Assembly: GCA_937879965.1 (NCBI GenBank)
Contig: CALFMP010000007.1
Span: 156,688-220,687, forward strand
DNA: 64,000 bases
Reading direction: 5' to 3'
Source of the DNA: QKMZ01 sp012965515
GTDB lineage: Bacteria > Cyanobacteriota > Vampirovibrionia > Obscuribacterales > Obscuribacteraceae
The notes under the pieces are model-generated. The model was not told where the DNA came from and searched no databases. It worked only from the letters and a program-made list of their open reading frames with translations. The translations under genes were made by a program, and so were the position numbers. Every line of letters begins with the position of its first letter. Position 1 is the stretch's first letter. Shown piece by piece: positions 17,635-26,389 of this stretch.

Positions 17635-17981
17635 CCAAGCATGATGAATATATGAAAAAGCTTTCGCCGGAGAGAAGAGCCAAGATCAAGGCGCGAGCCC
17701 AAGAGCTGATTTCCGAAGAAATGACTCTCAGTGAATTGAGAAAAGCGAGGCAGTTATCTCAAGAGACATTGGCTGAGATACTCCAGATGCGACAAGGTGA
17801 CCTATCGAAGTTCGAGCGTAGAGCCGATGCATACTTGAGCACAATTCGGCGTTATGTTGTCGCCATGGGAGGATCACTGGATCTGATTGCCAGTTTTCCG
17901 AACTCGAAACCGGTGAAGATTATTCACATCGGCGATCTTGATGAAGAGTCTGACGTCAACGAGGAACGAGAGCTTGCTTGA
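17631..17981 (+). CDS. XRE-family antitoxin (HigA-like)
   Basis: 116 residues with a helix-turn-helix of the XRE type (LSELRKARQLSQETLAEIL, then QGDLSKFERRADAYLSTI) at about 36-75. A family-typical tail follows (AMGGSLDLIASFP). It should neutralise the toxin encoded just upstream, with which it shares an ATGA overlap, and probably represses the pair through the inverted repeats at 17186-17225. It ends 7 bases from the 3' end of the convergent integrase gene. Confidence 0.85.
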   Translation: MTKHDEYMKKLSPERRAKIKARAQELISEEMTLSELRKARQLSQETLAEILQMRQGDLSKFERRADAYLSTIRRYVVAMGGSLDLIASFPNSKPVKIIHIGDLDEESDVNEERELA

Positions 17982-17988
17982 CGGATTT

Positions 17989-19191
17989 CTACCCTTCATT
18001 CTTCTGATTGCATAGACGCAGGAATTCATTTGTGATGATTTGCATTGGTTCTCGAAGTCTCTCTACGTCCACTACCAGGTAACCAAATGTGGTGTCATTC
18101 CTTCCCGAGTGATTGGCAAGTTTCTTGAGGACCACATAGGGTAGTGCTAAACGTTCAGCAAGGGTGAGAAAGGTGCGTCTCAGGTCATGAAGAATGAAAG
18201 GGCAATTTGCCTTCTCTGCTACTCCGTCGATGACATGATCTGAATCAACCATGTGGTGCTTTCCACCTTGCCCTGGAAAGACATACTCAGAATTTCCACG
18301 TTCCAAATATCGACGGTGCAGCATCTCATAGAGATAATCGCTCAACGGCAGACGATGTTCGTTGCCGTTCTTTGAGAGTTCGGCCCGAATAGTGAGGACC
18401 TTTGATTGAAAGTCCACTTCGTTCCACTTGAGCGTGGCGCCCTCATTGCGCCGCAGTCCGGTCAGTAAGAGCAGCATCAAGTAATCTTTGACTTTTTGGT
18501 GGCGGAGTTCCATTACGGCAGAAAACCATGCCGGAAGCTTGTGGTCTGGAATAATAGATTGCCGCCTTCGGTGTGGATACCACTGTCGATTGTTTGAAAG
18601 GCGTTTGACTGGGTTGACCAGGATGATTGGCTTTCCATCAATCTCGTAGTTTGCGGCTGCGAAATTGAGTAATGTACCAAGCATGTGCATGACGGTGTTT
18701 GCTTGCGCTTCTCCAGTTGTTCCTTGCTTGGTTGTTCTCCGCAATCCAGCATGCCGCTGCTCCACCATTTCTCGGGTGATTGCGACAATAGGAAGTTCCA
18801 GCCAGTCCCCCAGGCAGCGCGGAACCATCGATCTGTAAGCTCTCACCGTGTTCGGCTTTAAGTTTCGGACGGATAGGTAATGATCGAGGACCTCTTCCAG
18901 AGTGGCGCCTCTTATTTTCCTCTTTGCCCTTTCGATTGTTGGATCTTTCCCTGCTGCCATATTCGCCAGCAGCGTTTGTGCCTTTTTCCTTGCAGCAGTT
19001 GGGGTTAACTGAGAAACCTTGCCGAGTGTTATTCGGCGAAGCACGCCATTGACACGTGCTTCAACAATGTAGCTGCAGCTTCCTGGAGTGACCCGAAGTC
19101 CCAAGCCTATCAGTAGCGAATCACGAAAGAAGATTTGCCCCCTCTCCGGAGACTTGATACTTGCGATGAACAATTTGGTCAATTTGGGCAT
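17989..19191 (-). CDS. Tyrosine recombinase, DUF4102-type integrase (paralogue 1)
   Basis: About 400 residues. It has an N-terminal arm-binding DUF4102-like domain (GLGLRVTPGSCSYIVEARVN), a core-binding SAM-like domain, then the catalytic domain with Arg in LTGLRRNEGATL, HDLRRTF (HxxR), a second His in LANHSGRND and the Tyr nucleophile in TFGYLV. The frame extends upstream to 19461 but that part is low-complexity. The ATG at 19191 with GCAGGA just before it aligns with the start of the second integrase (37249-38481). The two are clear paralogues. A TGTAGACA motif (19243-19250) sits upstream, as before the paralogue. Confidence 0.9.
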   Translation of the reverse strand: MPKLTKLFIASIKSPERGQIFFRDSLLIGLGLRVTPGSCSYIVEARVNGVLRRITLGKVSQLTPTAARKKAQTLLANMAAGKDPTIERAKRKIRGATLEEVLDHYLSVRNLKPNTVRAYRSMVPRCLGDWLELPIVAITREMVEQRHAGLRRTTKQGTTGEAQANTVMHMLGTLLNFAAANYEIDGKPIILVNPVKRLSNNRQWYPHRRRQSIIPDHKLPAWFSAVMELRHQKVKDYLMLLLLTGLRRNEGATLKWNEVDFQSKVLTIRAELSKNGNEHRLPLSDYLYEMLHRRYLERGNSEYVFPGQGGKHHMVDSDHVIDGVAEKANCPFILHDLRRTFLTLAERLALPYVVLKKLANHSGRNDTTFGYLVVDVERLREPMQIITNEFLRLCNQKNEG

Positions 19192-19324
19192 AATTCCTGC
19201 CTTCCCATTTTTGGGGTGGTATGTAAAGTTGAGTCGACAATATGTAGACAACTCGGAAAAATTTTTATCTTTCGAAAGTGTCATGTGACGGGCGTTTCCG
19301 GCGTTTGCTTTGTAGAAAAATTCG

Positions 19325-19475
19325 CGCGCCAGCACGCACATGCCCTCATGCCGGATTTGCGGCAAAGCGGGTTCCTGGCGTGCAAGGCTGGCTCTGGAAG
19401 AGCCACCCGAAGGGTTTAGCCTTGACGCGAGGGCTTTGCCGCTTGGCTTTTCGCCGGGCATGTAGCGCTGGCGCG
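19325..19475. other. Deeply nested hairpin, ~150 nt
   Basis: Five concentric stems with mostly perfect arms: CGCGCCAGC/GCTGGCGCG (19325-19333, 19467-19475); ACATGCCC/GGGCATGT (19338-19345, 19456-19463); GCGGCAAAGC/GCTTTGCCGC (19359-19368, 19433-19442); GCGT..AAGGCT/AGCCTT..ACGC (19378-19389, 19418-19428); and GGCTCT-GGA-AGAGCC (19390-19404). It lies directly upstream of integrase 1. It could be a structured RNA, a folded single-strand recombination substrate or a replication element. No integron attC core (GTTRRRY) is evident and no protein is encoded. Confidence 0.6.
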
Positions 19476-19955
19476 TTCTTAGAAGAATGTTTTTCAGCTA
19501 GGCCTGGTGAAGTGACCTTGGCCCGTTTAAAAGACGTTTAAGGGGAAGATGATTGAGTCCTGAAATTCTTATGCTTGAGAAAAGTGTCCGCATGACGGCG
19601 GATGGAATGAAAAGCGAAACACGGCTAAAAACAGCGCAGACAGTTTCGCGTTGATTCCAATATAGCAGCGCCCTGATTTCGTGGCACCAGTGTTTACCCG
19701 GGGATTCGCTCTCCATAAGCTTTCCCATGTTTTCCTATGTTTTCTCCGGTCATCCTCAGCGCCAAAAGTCTTGCTTATCTGGTTACTTTAGTGAACCTGC
19801 CTGAATCTGAATTTGAGCTTGCCGGGAGCAAAAGCTCTACCGTACAAGGGCTTTGCTCGTGTGTGCCCGGCTCTAACCGCTGCTTGCAATTTGGGTGCCG
19901 GGAGCAAAGTCCTTTGCTGACAAGGCTTTTCATTGAGCGTGCCGACGCGATGTAT

Positions 19956-19996
19956 CTTGCACTACCGGACGGTAAAATCTCCCGGCAGTGCTCCGG
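19956..19996 (+). repeat. Hairpin repeat unit, copy 1
   Basis: 41-bp unit running from CTTGCACTACCGGACGG to CGGCAGTGCTCCGG. CACTACCGG and CCCGGCAGTG form a stem. It shares about 34 of 41 positions with copy 2 at 20235-20275. Confidence 0.55.
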
Positions 19997-20234
19997 CCGC
20001 ACTCACATCGAACTGAGCGAGCTGGCCGCCGCTTCGCTCGGACGGTGGCTTCGCGCCATACAGCCAGGTAAGGCAGGTTCCCAGAGCGAGATTTTTGTAT
20101 CGGGTCATTCAACCCTTGTACCGGCTGCAGTAGCGGTTCCGACCATGGCATACTCGACTCAGTTGGAAACACATACCGGCCATTTCAGACCGCGCCGACT
20201 GGACTTCTTTGGAGCGCGACCGTGCGCTCTTTAA

Positions 20235-20275
20235 CTTGCATTACCGCACGGTCGAACCTACCGGCAATGCTCCGG
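20235..20275 (+). repeat. Hairpin repeat unit, copy 2
   Basis: 41-bp unit running from CTTGCATTACCGCACGG to CGGCAATGCTCCGG, with a CATTACCG/CCGGCAATG stem. It lies 279 bp from copy 1. Confidence 0.55.
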
Positions 20276-20739
20276 GCGACGGTGTCGCTCAGACTTGGCT
20301 GGTGCGCTTATTTGAACGGCGGCAGTGAAGTTGAAGGCACTCTAAATTTTTTGACGGTGCCGAAAAACTCCGTAGTGATGCCTGTTATAGTGCTTAACCT
20401 TTTCCTGTGTATCTTGCCTTCCGCAATTCTGCGTCGGCTGCTAGTATTCGGTTCCGCCTCGTGGCCAATTCGGCGGTCGCATTTGGAGTCCGATACGCTA
20501 GCGACGGCGGGAAAAAGCAATCGCCTATTGCGAACAGTGACTCACACTTAAAGGGCGCTCCCGACAAGCATTTTCAGGATTGACTATGACTCTCAATCGG
20601 CAGTGAGATTTTGACTCAGACTAAAAACCTATACAGGGAGCTGGTTTCGGGGTTTGACCTAGTCGTATGTATCTTGCGTTCCGTTTTCAAACGAGTTGCG
20701 CCTGACACTTGCATTGATGTTAGCTTGGTTGAGCACCAC

Positions 20740-21093
20740 CTAACGAGACTCATCAGAAGGTTTTTTTTCAACGATTAATCTTCTGAAAGAAGCATCCACC
20801 CTTGCAAACTCATCGGTTCCGTCAGCCCGAGGGGGTAGTTCTTGATGGTTTGCAAAACACTCAAAGTTTTTCTCTAGCGCAACCAGTTTTCGGCGGAATT
20901 CCTGGCTAATCCGCCCGCTTAAAATAATTCCGGCAAAACCCGAGAAAAATGTCGAGAAGACCAGCAAGCCTTTGCTGAAGTTATTAAGTTGCGACACCTT
21001 GTCATGAGAGACTGCCAAAGATATGAGGAGTCCAATCACCAAAATTAGTACGGGAACCGTGGCAACCAGCATAAGTCGTTTTGCAATATTCAT
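20740..21093 (-). CDS. Small membrane protein with HAMP-like segment; possible partner of orphan Rhs copy 2
   Basis: 117 residues. Two transmembrane helices (LMLVATVPVLILVIGLLIS and LLVFSTFFSGFAGIIL) are separated by a very short loop. A cytoplasmic tail resembles a HAMP linker (RRKLVALEKNFECF, ADGTDEFARVDASFRRL). There is no kinase or receptor output domain, so it is a truncated sensor or a stand-alone small membrane protein. The ATG at 21093 has GGAG 7 nt upstream; the longer frame to 21144 would overlap the rhs gene. It starts about 30 bases after the rhs stop, the usual place of an immunity gene, but that role is only inferred. Confidence 0.6.
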   Translation of the reverse strand: MNIAKRLMLVATVPVLILVIGLLISLAVSHDKVSQLNNFSKGLLVFSTFFSGFAGIILSGRISQEFRRKLVALEKNFECFANHQELPPRADGTDEFARVDASFRRLIVEKKPSDESR

Positions 21094-21122
21094 AGTTGCT
21101 CCGTGCGAATGGCTAGAAATCG

Positions 21123-21958
21123 TCAACGAGAAGGGCATGGACAATCTGGTTCCTTTCCAGCGACTCCGCTATCTGGACCAAATATTCGCTCACATACAAA
21201 GATACAGCCGACCGACCCTGCAGCCGCTAAAGCCATGCAGACCCAGAACGGAACACCGCATAATAGACATGCCGCAATACCTCCGGTTGCTATCGCTGAG
21301 CATAGTGCTTGGCAAAAAGTTGCATCGCCTTCCCCTAATCCAAGTGGATCAATCAATCCAACGGGATTGTTGAGCACGTATAAGTATAGATTCGTCGCGC
21401 CAAGCCCGAATTGGCTGCGCTTTAGATTTAATACTTTCGCGCTTGCGCCATTCAGGGTATTCATATCAATTTGGGCTATACCGGGCTGTGCAATGTGCAT
21501 AAGACCCGTTTCGAAGATAGGGTCTCTCGAAAGCCAGCGACCATTTTGAGCGGAATACAAACGGAAAGTGGCGAGATTTAGACTGCTCCGCTCGTGCGCG
21601 AAGTAGCCGGAATATTGATAGTCTGAACTTTCACTTCCAGAAGTTCTTGAAGCAATTCCGAACGGCGAATAAGCATAAGAAGCAGTGATAACAGAAGCAT
21701 TGTCTGTCATTTGAGATGTAGAACCTTGCGCGTTCACAGTGTAATATCGATTGGAAGCGCCATTCAATTGACCTAACGAGAAAAATTTTCTTGCAATAGT
21801 CCCGCCGGCGTCCCGCTCCTCAAGATTACGAATACCTATCACCACAAATTGCCTTGTACTCGTCACTGAACCAGAAACCGTCTCAACTATCTTCGTATTC
21901 CTCGATAGTCCATCGAACGAAAACTGGCTGTAATTGTTAACCCCCGGATAATCGATCT
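21123..21958 (-). CDS. Orphan Rhs core with variable C-terminus, copy 2 (5'-truncated)
   Basis: Homology to the full-length Rhs starts at the IDYPG motif (about 21955), the same point as in copy 1, and runs through the core (YAYSPFGIA, FRLYSAQNGRWLSRDPIFE) to LIDPLG. After this comes a unique tail of about 70 residues with a hydrophobic helix (GGIAACLLCGVPFWVCMALA) and many cysteines, ending in a CPCP stretch. That looks like a membrane-active or disulfide-rich effector rather than a nuclease. The core also has an insert before DPLG. No start codon with a ribosome-binding site exists near the homology boundary, so it is probably a silent cassette. Confidence 0.72.
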
Positions 21959-22215
21959 CTACGAGCGAATCCGCGACAATTCACATGATGGAGATGGTCG
22001 GGGAAAAGCTGATGCTGTCTATATTTTAGCTCTTTCAAACTCTTCGAACAAATGAATTTGTTCATTTTCAAAGACTTGAATGCTGGAGGTATGGGTATTT
22101 CATTTGCCGCTATATCTTCGCCGCTCATACGTGTTTTGACGAGAAAGAATAATTTGCTGCTGAGCATTCCCTAAGTTGGCGGAGAGACAACGGTATCCGT
22201 TCGGTAGACCGCAGG

Positions 22216-23745
22216 TCAGCTAACCGGCATCCATTTGTCGGGTGTCATCAAAGCGATATCCGGAGCTTTCGCCGAAGAAAGTCTGCTGAGAACGTCCGTC
22301 AAGTAGGCGAGTGGATCGACGCCATGAAGTTTGCATGATGCGATCAAGCTGGAAAGAATTGCTGCACGTTTGCCGCCATCTCGGCTTCCTGCAAATAGCC
22401 AGTTCTTGCGGCCGACTGCAATCGCGCGCATCGCGCGTTCTGCTTTGTTGTTGTCGATGGTAAGCGCACCATCCTCAGTAAATGTGCACAATGCATCCCA
22501 CTGATTTAGCGCATAGCGAATTGCTTTGGCCAGCGGTCCTTTCAATTCGATCACACAATTCTTGTCCAACCATCTTTTAAAGATTGCCAGCACTTTCTTG
22601 GAGCGCCCTTGTCGAACTTCTCTGCGCACGTCCGGGGAATTTTTGGCGATACGCTTCTCAATTCTGTAGAGGACTTGTATGCACCTGAGTGCCCAGCTTG
22701 CAGCAGCCTTGTTGCTCGGCATTGCTTCAAAGAACTTGCGGCGAGCATGAGCCCAGCAAGCTACTTCACGCACTAAATTGCCCGCGTAAATTCCATCGTA
22801 GCCAGCATATGCATCTGCCTGCAAAAATCCTTCGAAGTCCTGGAGGAATTTTACCGGTCCATCTCTTTTTCGAGAATCAGTAAAATCATAAATGAGCAAA
22901 TTGTTGTCGGCATCTCCAAGATACGCCCAAATTCGAGCCTGGCGAATGTTCTTTTCGTGCTCGCGATCTTGCAAATCCACAGGTGTATCATCTGTCCAGA
23001 TGACTTTGGAACCGAGAATTCTTCTCTTCATTTCTTCGTAAATTGGCGTCACAAGACCAGCTGTGAACGCCATCCAGTCACACATCGTTGAACGCGGTAT
23101 GTCTGCCCCATGCCGCCTGAAGATCCCCTCCAATCTATTCAGAGGAAGGTGATCGGCAAACTTGCTTGTCGCAATGTACGCCAACATCGAGCTGTCGGCC
23201 AACCCTTTCGGAATCGGCTTGTTCGGTACAGCAGCAATAACCACATGCTCCTGGCAGGTACTGCAGGCATACTTCAAACGCACGTCTTCAATTACTTCAA
23301 CGCAAGACGGAATATAGCCGTATCTTTCGCTGACCTCTTCTCCAATCGCAGTGCGCTCCGCACCACATCCAGGACAGCCAAGTTCCTCTTTCGAAAGCTC
23401 GTGAACAACCCTGCGCCTGGGTAGATTCTTCGCCGGCTTGCGCCTTCCGTGCTTGGTACCATTCTTTGCGACTACCGTCTCGGACGTCTTTTCCGCTGAT
23501 TCAAGCGGCGCGTCGATCAATGCTCCAAATAGCTTCAGCTGATCGGGATCGATACTCTCTGATTGCCGTCCAAACTTTGCTCGCAGAAGTTGCTGCAGGC
23601 GCTGCTGCAATTCCTGTATCTGCTCGTCCTTTTCGTCAAGACGTCCAAATGCTTGCTTGAGAGTGCCAACAAGATCACCCAGCATTTCTTGGCACTCTGC
23701 CAAATCAGAAGGTGGACTAAAATTGTCGAGTCCTTGAGGAGTCAT
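22216..23745 (-). CDS. tnpC: IS66 transposase (TnpC)
   Basis: 509 residues, full family length. An N-terminal coiled coil (DEKDEQIQELQQRLQQLL, then KFGRQSE), a zinc-finger-like CPGCG...C..C region and the DDE catalytic domain (VIWTDDTPVDLQD, LQADAYAGYDGIY, NNKAERAMRAIAVGRKNWLF) are all present. The IS66 C-terminal domain closes it (HGVDPLAYLTDVLSRL). It is the third gene of the element and lies just inside the left inverted repeat. Confidence 0.96.
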   Translation of the reverse strand: MTPQGLDNFSPPSDLAECQEMLGDLVGTLKQAFGRLDEKDEQIQELQQRLQQLLRAKFGRQSESIDPDQLKLFGALIDAPLESAEKTSETVVAKNGTKHGRRKPAKNLPRRRVVHELSKEELGCPGCGAERTAIGEEVSERYGYIPSCVEVIEDVRLKYACSTCQEHVVIAAVPNKPIPKGLADSSMLAYIATSKFADHLPLNRLEGIFRRHGADIPRSTMCDWMAFTAGLVTPIYEEMKRRILGSKVIWTDDTPVDLQDREHEKNIRQARIWAYLGDADNNLLIYDFTDSRKRDGPVKFLQDFEGFLQADAYAGYDGIYAGNLVREVACWAHARRKFFEAMPSNKAAASWALRCIQVLYRIEKRIAKNSPDVRREVRQGRSKKVLAIFKRWLDKNCVIELKGPLAKAIRYALNQWDALCTFTEDGALTIDNNKAERAMRAIAVGRKNWLFAGSRDGGKRAAILSSLIASCKLHGVDPLAYLTDVLSRLSSAKAPDIALMTPDKWMPVS

Positions 23746-23903
23746 TCCAGCACTGCATGCGGTGGCACAAACAACTCCATCATTTTACCGCGAAACCACG
23801 CTGAAATCAGCGGTTTTTGCCTACCCCAAAAGCCGCTTTTAATCTTCCAAAGGCTGGAGATGCCCAGCCCATTAGAAAAATAGATGAAACATAATATATA
23901 AGA

Positions 23904-24260
23904 TCAGACTCTCGATTCCTCCCGCGTATATCTCTTTTGCTTCTGCATTCTCGCCAAATCAATACCGTTCAATAACATCGAAAATGTTGCCGGATCGATT
24001 TCCAAACTCGAAGCCGCCGCACAAGGCAGCGAAAATTTCCCTTTCTCCAAACGCTTGTAAAAAATCGCATAGCCGTCTCGATCCCAAAACAAAATCTTCA
24101 CGCTGTCCTCAGCCTTGTTTCTAAAAACGAACAAGTGGCCAGAACGTGGCTCTTGTCCCAGGTCCGCTCGTACAATCTCCGCCAGGCTGTCAAAACTTCT
24201 GCGCATGTCGACCGGAACAACACAAAAGTAAATTTGCATCGACGCCGGAATGTTTAACAC
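23904..24260 (-). CDS. tnpB: IS66 accessory protein TnpB (Orf2)
   Basis: 118 residues with the family pattern IYFCVVPVDMRRSFDSLAEI, then GHLFVFRNKAEDSVKILFWDRDGYAIFYKRLEKG across two adjoining blocks. It is required with TnpA for IS66 transposition, with an uncertain biochemical role. Its ATG overlaps the stop of tnpA, indicating translational coupling. Confidence 0.95.
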   Translation of the reverse strand: MLNIPASMQIYFCVVPVDMRRSFDSLAEIVRADLGQEPRSGHLFVFRNKAEDSVKILFWDRDGYAIFYKRLEKGKFSLPCAAASSLEIDPATFSMLLNGIDLARMQKQKRYTREESRV

Positions 24261-24655
24261 TAAGACTCCAGATTTTTCAAAAGCAACGCAAGCTGCTCAG
24301 CTGAAAACGTCGCCGGCAAAATTACACAGTGCCCACTTCTAAGGCGCAATTCCAAAGGCTCTGAATCTGTTTCGACGCGCTTGACCTTTTGCACTTTGAT
24401 CTCTACTGGCACCAGTCGCTTGATCTTTGCCTTCCTTTTTCTCGACTTCTTTTTTGCTCCGTGAGGCGGCAAATCTTTCTTCCATTCAGGATGCTCCGGC
24501 CGCAATTTCTTGAACCAAGAGTAGTAATTGTTGGAGGAGATTCCTTCCTGCTCACAAAACTCTTGGACGCTCAGGTGATGTTCCCTCGCCCTCGTAATAA
24601 GCTCGGTCCAATAGTTCTCGCGTTCGGCGCTCGTGCTGCCTGGTGTTCTTTTCAT
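24260..24655 (-). CDS. tnpA: IS66 accessory protein TnpA (Orf1)
   Basis: About 131 residues. The N-terminal helix-turn-helix (HHLSVQEFCEQEGISSNNYY, then SWFKKLR) is typical of IS66/IS3-type OrfA proteins, followed by a Lys/Arg-rich linker and a C-terminal block (RSGHCVILPATFSAEQL). The frame opens at 24691, but the ATG at 24655 (or the one 6 bases earlier) sits after a GGGA purine run and fits the family better. First gene of the IS66 operon. Confidence 0.9.
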   Translation of the reverse strand: MKRTPGSTSAERENYWTELITRAREHHLSVQEFCEQEGISSNNYYSWFKKLRPEHPEWKKDLPPHGAKKKSRKRKAKIKRLVPVEIKVQKVKRVETDSEPLELRLRSGHCVILPATFSAEQLALLLKNLES

Positions 24656-24754
24656 CGACATCCCTTTCTGAAAACAAGGATGCCTCAGCACGCTAAATTT
24701 TAAAAGATGCGGTTCACCGGACGCTTACAGACAACGCATCTAATTTTGGCTTAG

Positions 24755-25080
24755 ATTCCCAATTTGGAATTTTTTGAAGCGGCAAAGCAGCTCGTTGCAT
24801 ATGCTCGTCTGGAGCCCCGAGAGAGCCGCTCCGGCACATCTGTCAGAGGGCGCTCCAGCCTGTCGAATACGGGCAATGCGAGATTGAGGCAAGGACTCTA
24901 TATGACTGCTCTGGTTGCGATGAACTGGAGCCCAATTGTTGCCGCTTTTATGATCGTGTGTTCCAGAAAGGAAAGCCGCCGATGAAAGTGCTCGGGGCAG
25001 CAAGAAGAAAGGTTTTGCACATAATTTACGGGTTTTTGAAGTCCGGAAAACCTTTCTCTGCGGAACTAGCCAGCGCTTAA
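24755..25080 (+). pseudogene. IS110-family transposase C-terminal remnant, frameshifted
   Basis: The first frame gives FFEAAKQLVAYARLEPRESR, SGTSVRGRSSLSNTGNARL and RQGLYMTALVAMNWSPI, the transposase-20 domain of IS110 elements. Around 24950-24965 the frame shifts. The remainder (YDRVFQKGKPPMKVL, then KVLHIIYGFLKSGKPF) continues to a TAA at 25078-25080. The N-terminal DEDD half is missing. It starts 19 bases beyond the IS66 target duplication, so the IS66 landed beside an already decayed element. Confidence 0.8.
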
Positions 25081-25179
25081 CGGACAAGACGATATCTGCT
25101 ACGCGTAAACGCGGCGACCGCTGGTTGAGTTTGCGGCATTTTTAACCGCACCCCAAAATCACAACTGCATCCTCTCGCG

Positions 25180-25210
25180 TGCGCTCGACTATTTCAAGGG
25201 TGCGGTTCGT
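25180..25210 (+). repeat. Module-end repeat, copy 1
   Basis: A segment containing CGACTATTTCAAGGGTGCGG lies 58 bases beyond the 3' end of the kelch lipoprotein gene. Its near-twin sits at 38752-38785, 51 bases beyond the 3' end of the equivalent gene in the complete rhs operon. Both could be read as DYF(K/N)GAV, so a coding remnant is an alternative. Confidence 0.5.
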
Positions 25211-25268
25211 GGAACGCTTTCCTGAAGGAGATATTCTTCAATGACCCGTTAGAATCAAGACACCCTTT

Positions 25269-26315
25269 TCATGGAGAAGAAGTGTTCGCACTTTCAGCAG
25301 AGCCTTCGGAATTTGTTAGGCTGCCGGAGTATAATTCAATTTCAGGAATTTGCTCACTTGGTCCATCAAACGAGCCATCTTGGTCGGAATACCCGGCCAC
25401 AATAAGTGCTTGCTTTTCCCCAAACGGAATTACTATCGCGTCATATCGAGCTTTATGTAACTGCCCTGCAAGAACGAATCTCTTTTTGTTCATGTCCAGT
25501 GTTTCTACAGTCGCAGTAAGGCTATACGCAGAATCTGCAATAGATTTCGTCGTTAAACCACCTACGATGATTATGTTGCCATCATTAAGTTGAGCGACAC
25601 TGTGTTGATAACGCGGCTTTTGGAGGTTAGGTAATCGAATAAACTCGTTCTTTTTAGCATCATAGATTTCCGCGGCAGAGATGGCTTTAGATGGGTCGGG
25701 ATTCCACCCGCCAGTTATCAGAAAGCGTGTATCATTCAACTTTGTTATGGTAGGTTGATGTCGAGGCGAGTTCATAGGTGGTCCGATTCTGACAGACCTA
25801 GATGCAGGATGAAATATCCAGGTTGAATTAACCGGCTCATTGTCGTCCGTAGCGAAATTCTGACTTTGATAGTTTGGGTGCAAAAACTTTTGTTCGGATT
25901 TCAGAGGAGTTCCTCCAAGAATTAGAATATCACTGCTTGGAAGCACGAGTGCATCAGTGCAAACAAAGCGACGAGTCTCTCCTCTATACGGTAATAGAAA
26001 AGTAGGTGGATACTCCATAATCCGAATCTGGTTAAGTGTCGCTGGCAACCCTCGGGTGTTCTGGGTCCAGGGTCCTAGTCTAAAGGTTTTTCCTTCTAGG
26101 GATAGAAGACCGCTGTTTTGCAGTAAAACTGGTAAATCCGCAAAATGATCTGCAAAGGAGCAAGCTACCTTACTCGATTTATCCAGAAGCATCAGATCTT
26201 TAGCAGGTACTATTTGAGTCGCAAATGGCAGTATTGATGGTGTGTCACGTTGATTGCCACAACCATACGAAAAAAACAAAAGCATAATTACTACAAGGAA
26301 CTTGGTCAGACGCAT
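25269..26315 (-). CDS. Kelch-repeat lipoprotein; possible partner of orphan Rhs copy 3
   Basis: 348 residues with a lipoprotein signal (VVIMLLFFSYGC, Cys about residue 19). Kelch-type beta-propeller repeats follow: ALVLPSSDILILGGTPL, ITKLNDTRFLITGGWNPD (then AEIYD), and VAQLNDGNIIIVGGLTT. The protein is expected to be lipid-anchored in the periplasm or at the surface and to bind another protein through the propeller. The start has AAAAGGAA directly upstream. It lies 75 bases after the rhs stop codon on the same strand, the immunity-gene position, so protection against the Rhs C-terminus is possible but unproven. Confidence 0.75.
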   Translation of the reverse strand: MRLTKFLVVIMLLFFSYGCGNQRDTPSILPFATQIVPAKDLMLLDKSSKVACSFADHFADLPVLLQNSGLLSLEGKTFRLGPWTQNTRGLPATLNQIRIMEYPPTFLLPYRGETRRFVCTDALVLPSSDILILGGTPLKSEQKFLHPNYQSQNFATDDNEPVNSTWIFHPASRSVRIGPPMNSPRHQPTITKLNDTRFLITGGWNPDPSKAISAAEIYDAKKNEFIRLPNLQKPRYQHSVAQLNDGNIIIVGGLTTKSIADSAYSLTATVETLDMNKKRFVLAGQLHKARYDAIVIPFGEKQALIVAGYSDQDGSFDGPSEQIPEIELYSGSLTNSEGSAESANTSSP

Positions 26316-26389
26316 TTCCTTTTACTCTTAACCACTTCGATCCTCCAGGATTCTGAGTGACTATAGAACCAAAATCCTTTAGAGCCAGT

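Larger units (their letters stand above)
19480..20735. other. 1.25-kb gene-less region with degenerate repeats
   Basis: No frame here has a ribosome-binding site or family pattern. TGTATCTTGC-like words recur near 19951, 20232, 20406 and 20668, and two of them start the hairpin repeats listed separately. Long GC-rich stretches alternate with AT-rich ones. It may be degraded mobile DNA between integrase 1 and the second rhs cassette. Confidence 0.45.
22193..24728 (-). mobile_element. IS66-family insertion sequence, complete
   Basis: 2536 bp bounded by imperfect terminal inverted repeats: GTAAGCGTCCGGTGAACCGC read inward from 24728, and GTATCCGTTCGGTAGACCGC from 22193 (15 of 20 matching). The first is the canonical IS66 end. 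An exact 8-bp target duplication AGACAACG flanks it (22185-22192 and 24729-24736), the length expected for IS66. All three genes tnpA, tnpB and tnpC are intact in order, so the element looks recent and possibly active. Confidence 0.95.

Noticed and set aside
19325..19475. Integron attC site
   Set aside because: The nested hairpin lacks the GTTRRRY/RYYYAAC core pairs at its ends and no IntI-type recombinase is adjacent.
19737..20551. Plus-strand frames of 165 and 109 codons in the gene-less region
   Set aside because: No start signals, low-complexity translations, and they run through degenerate hairpin repeats.
24740..25087. Minus-strand 115-codon frame beside the IS66
   Set aside because: The plus strand here reads as an IS110 transposase C-terminus with one frameshift, which explains the open antisense frame.
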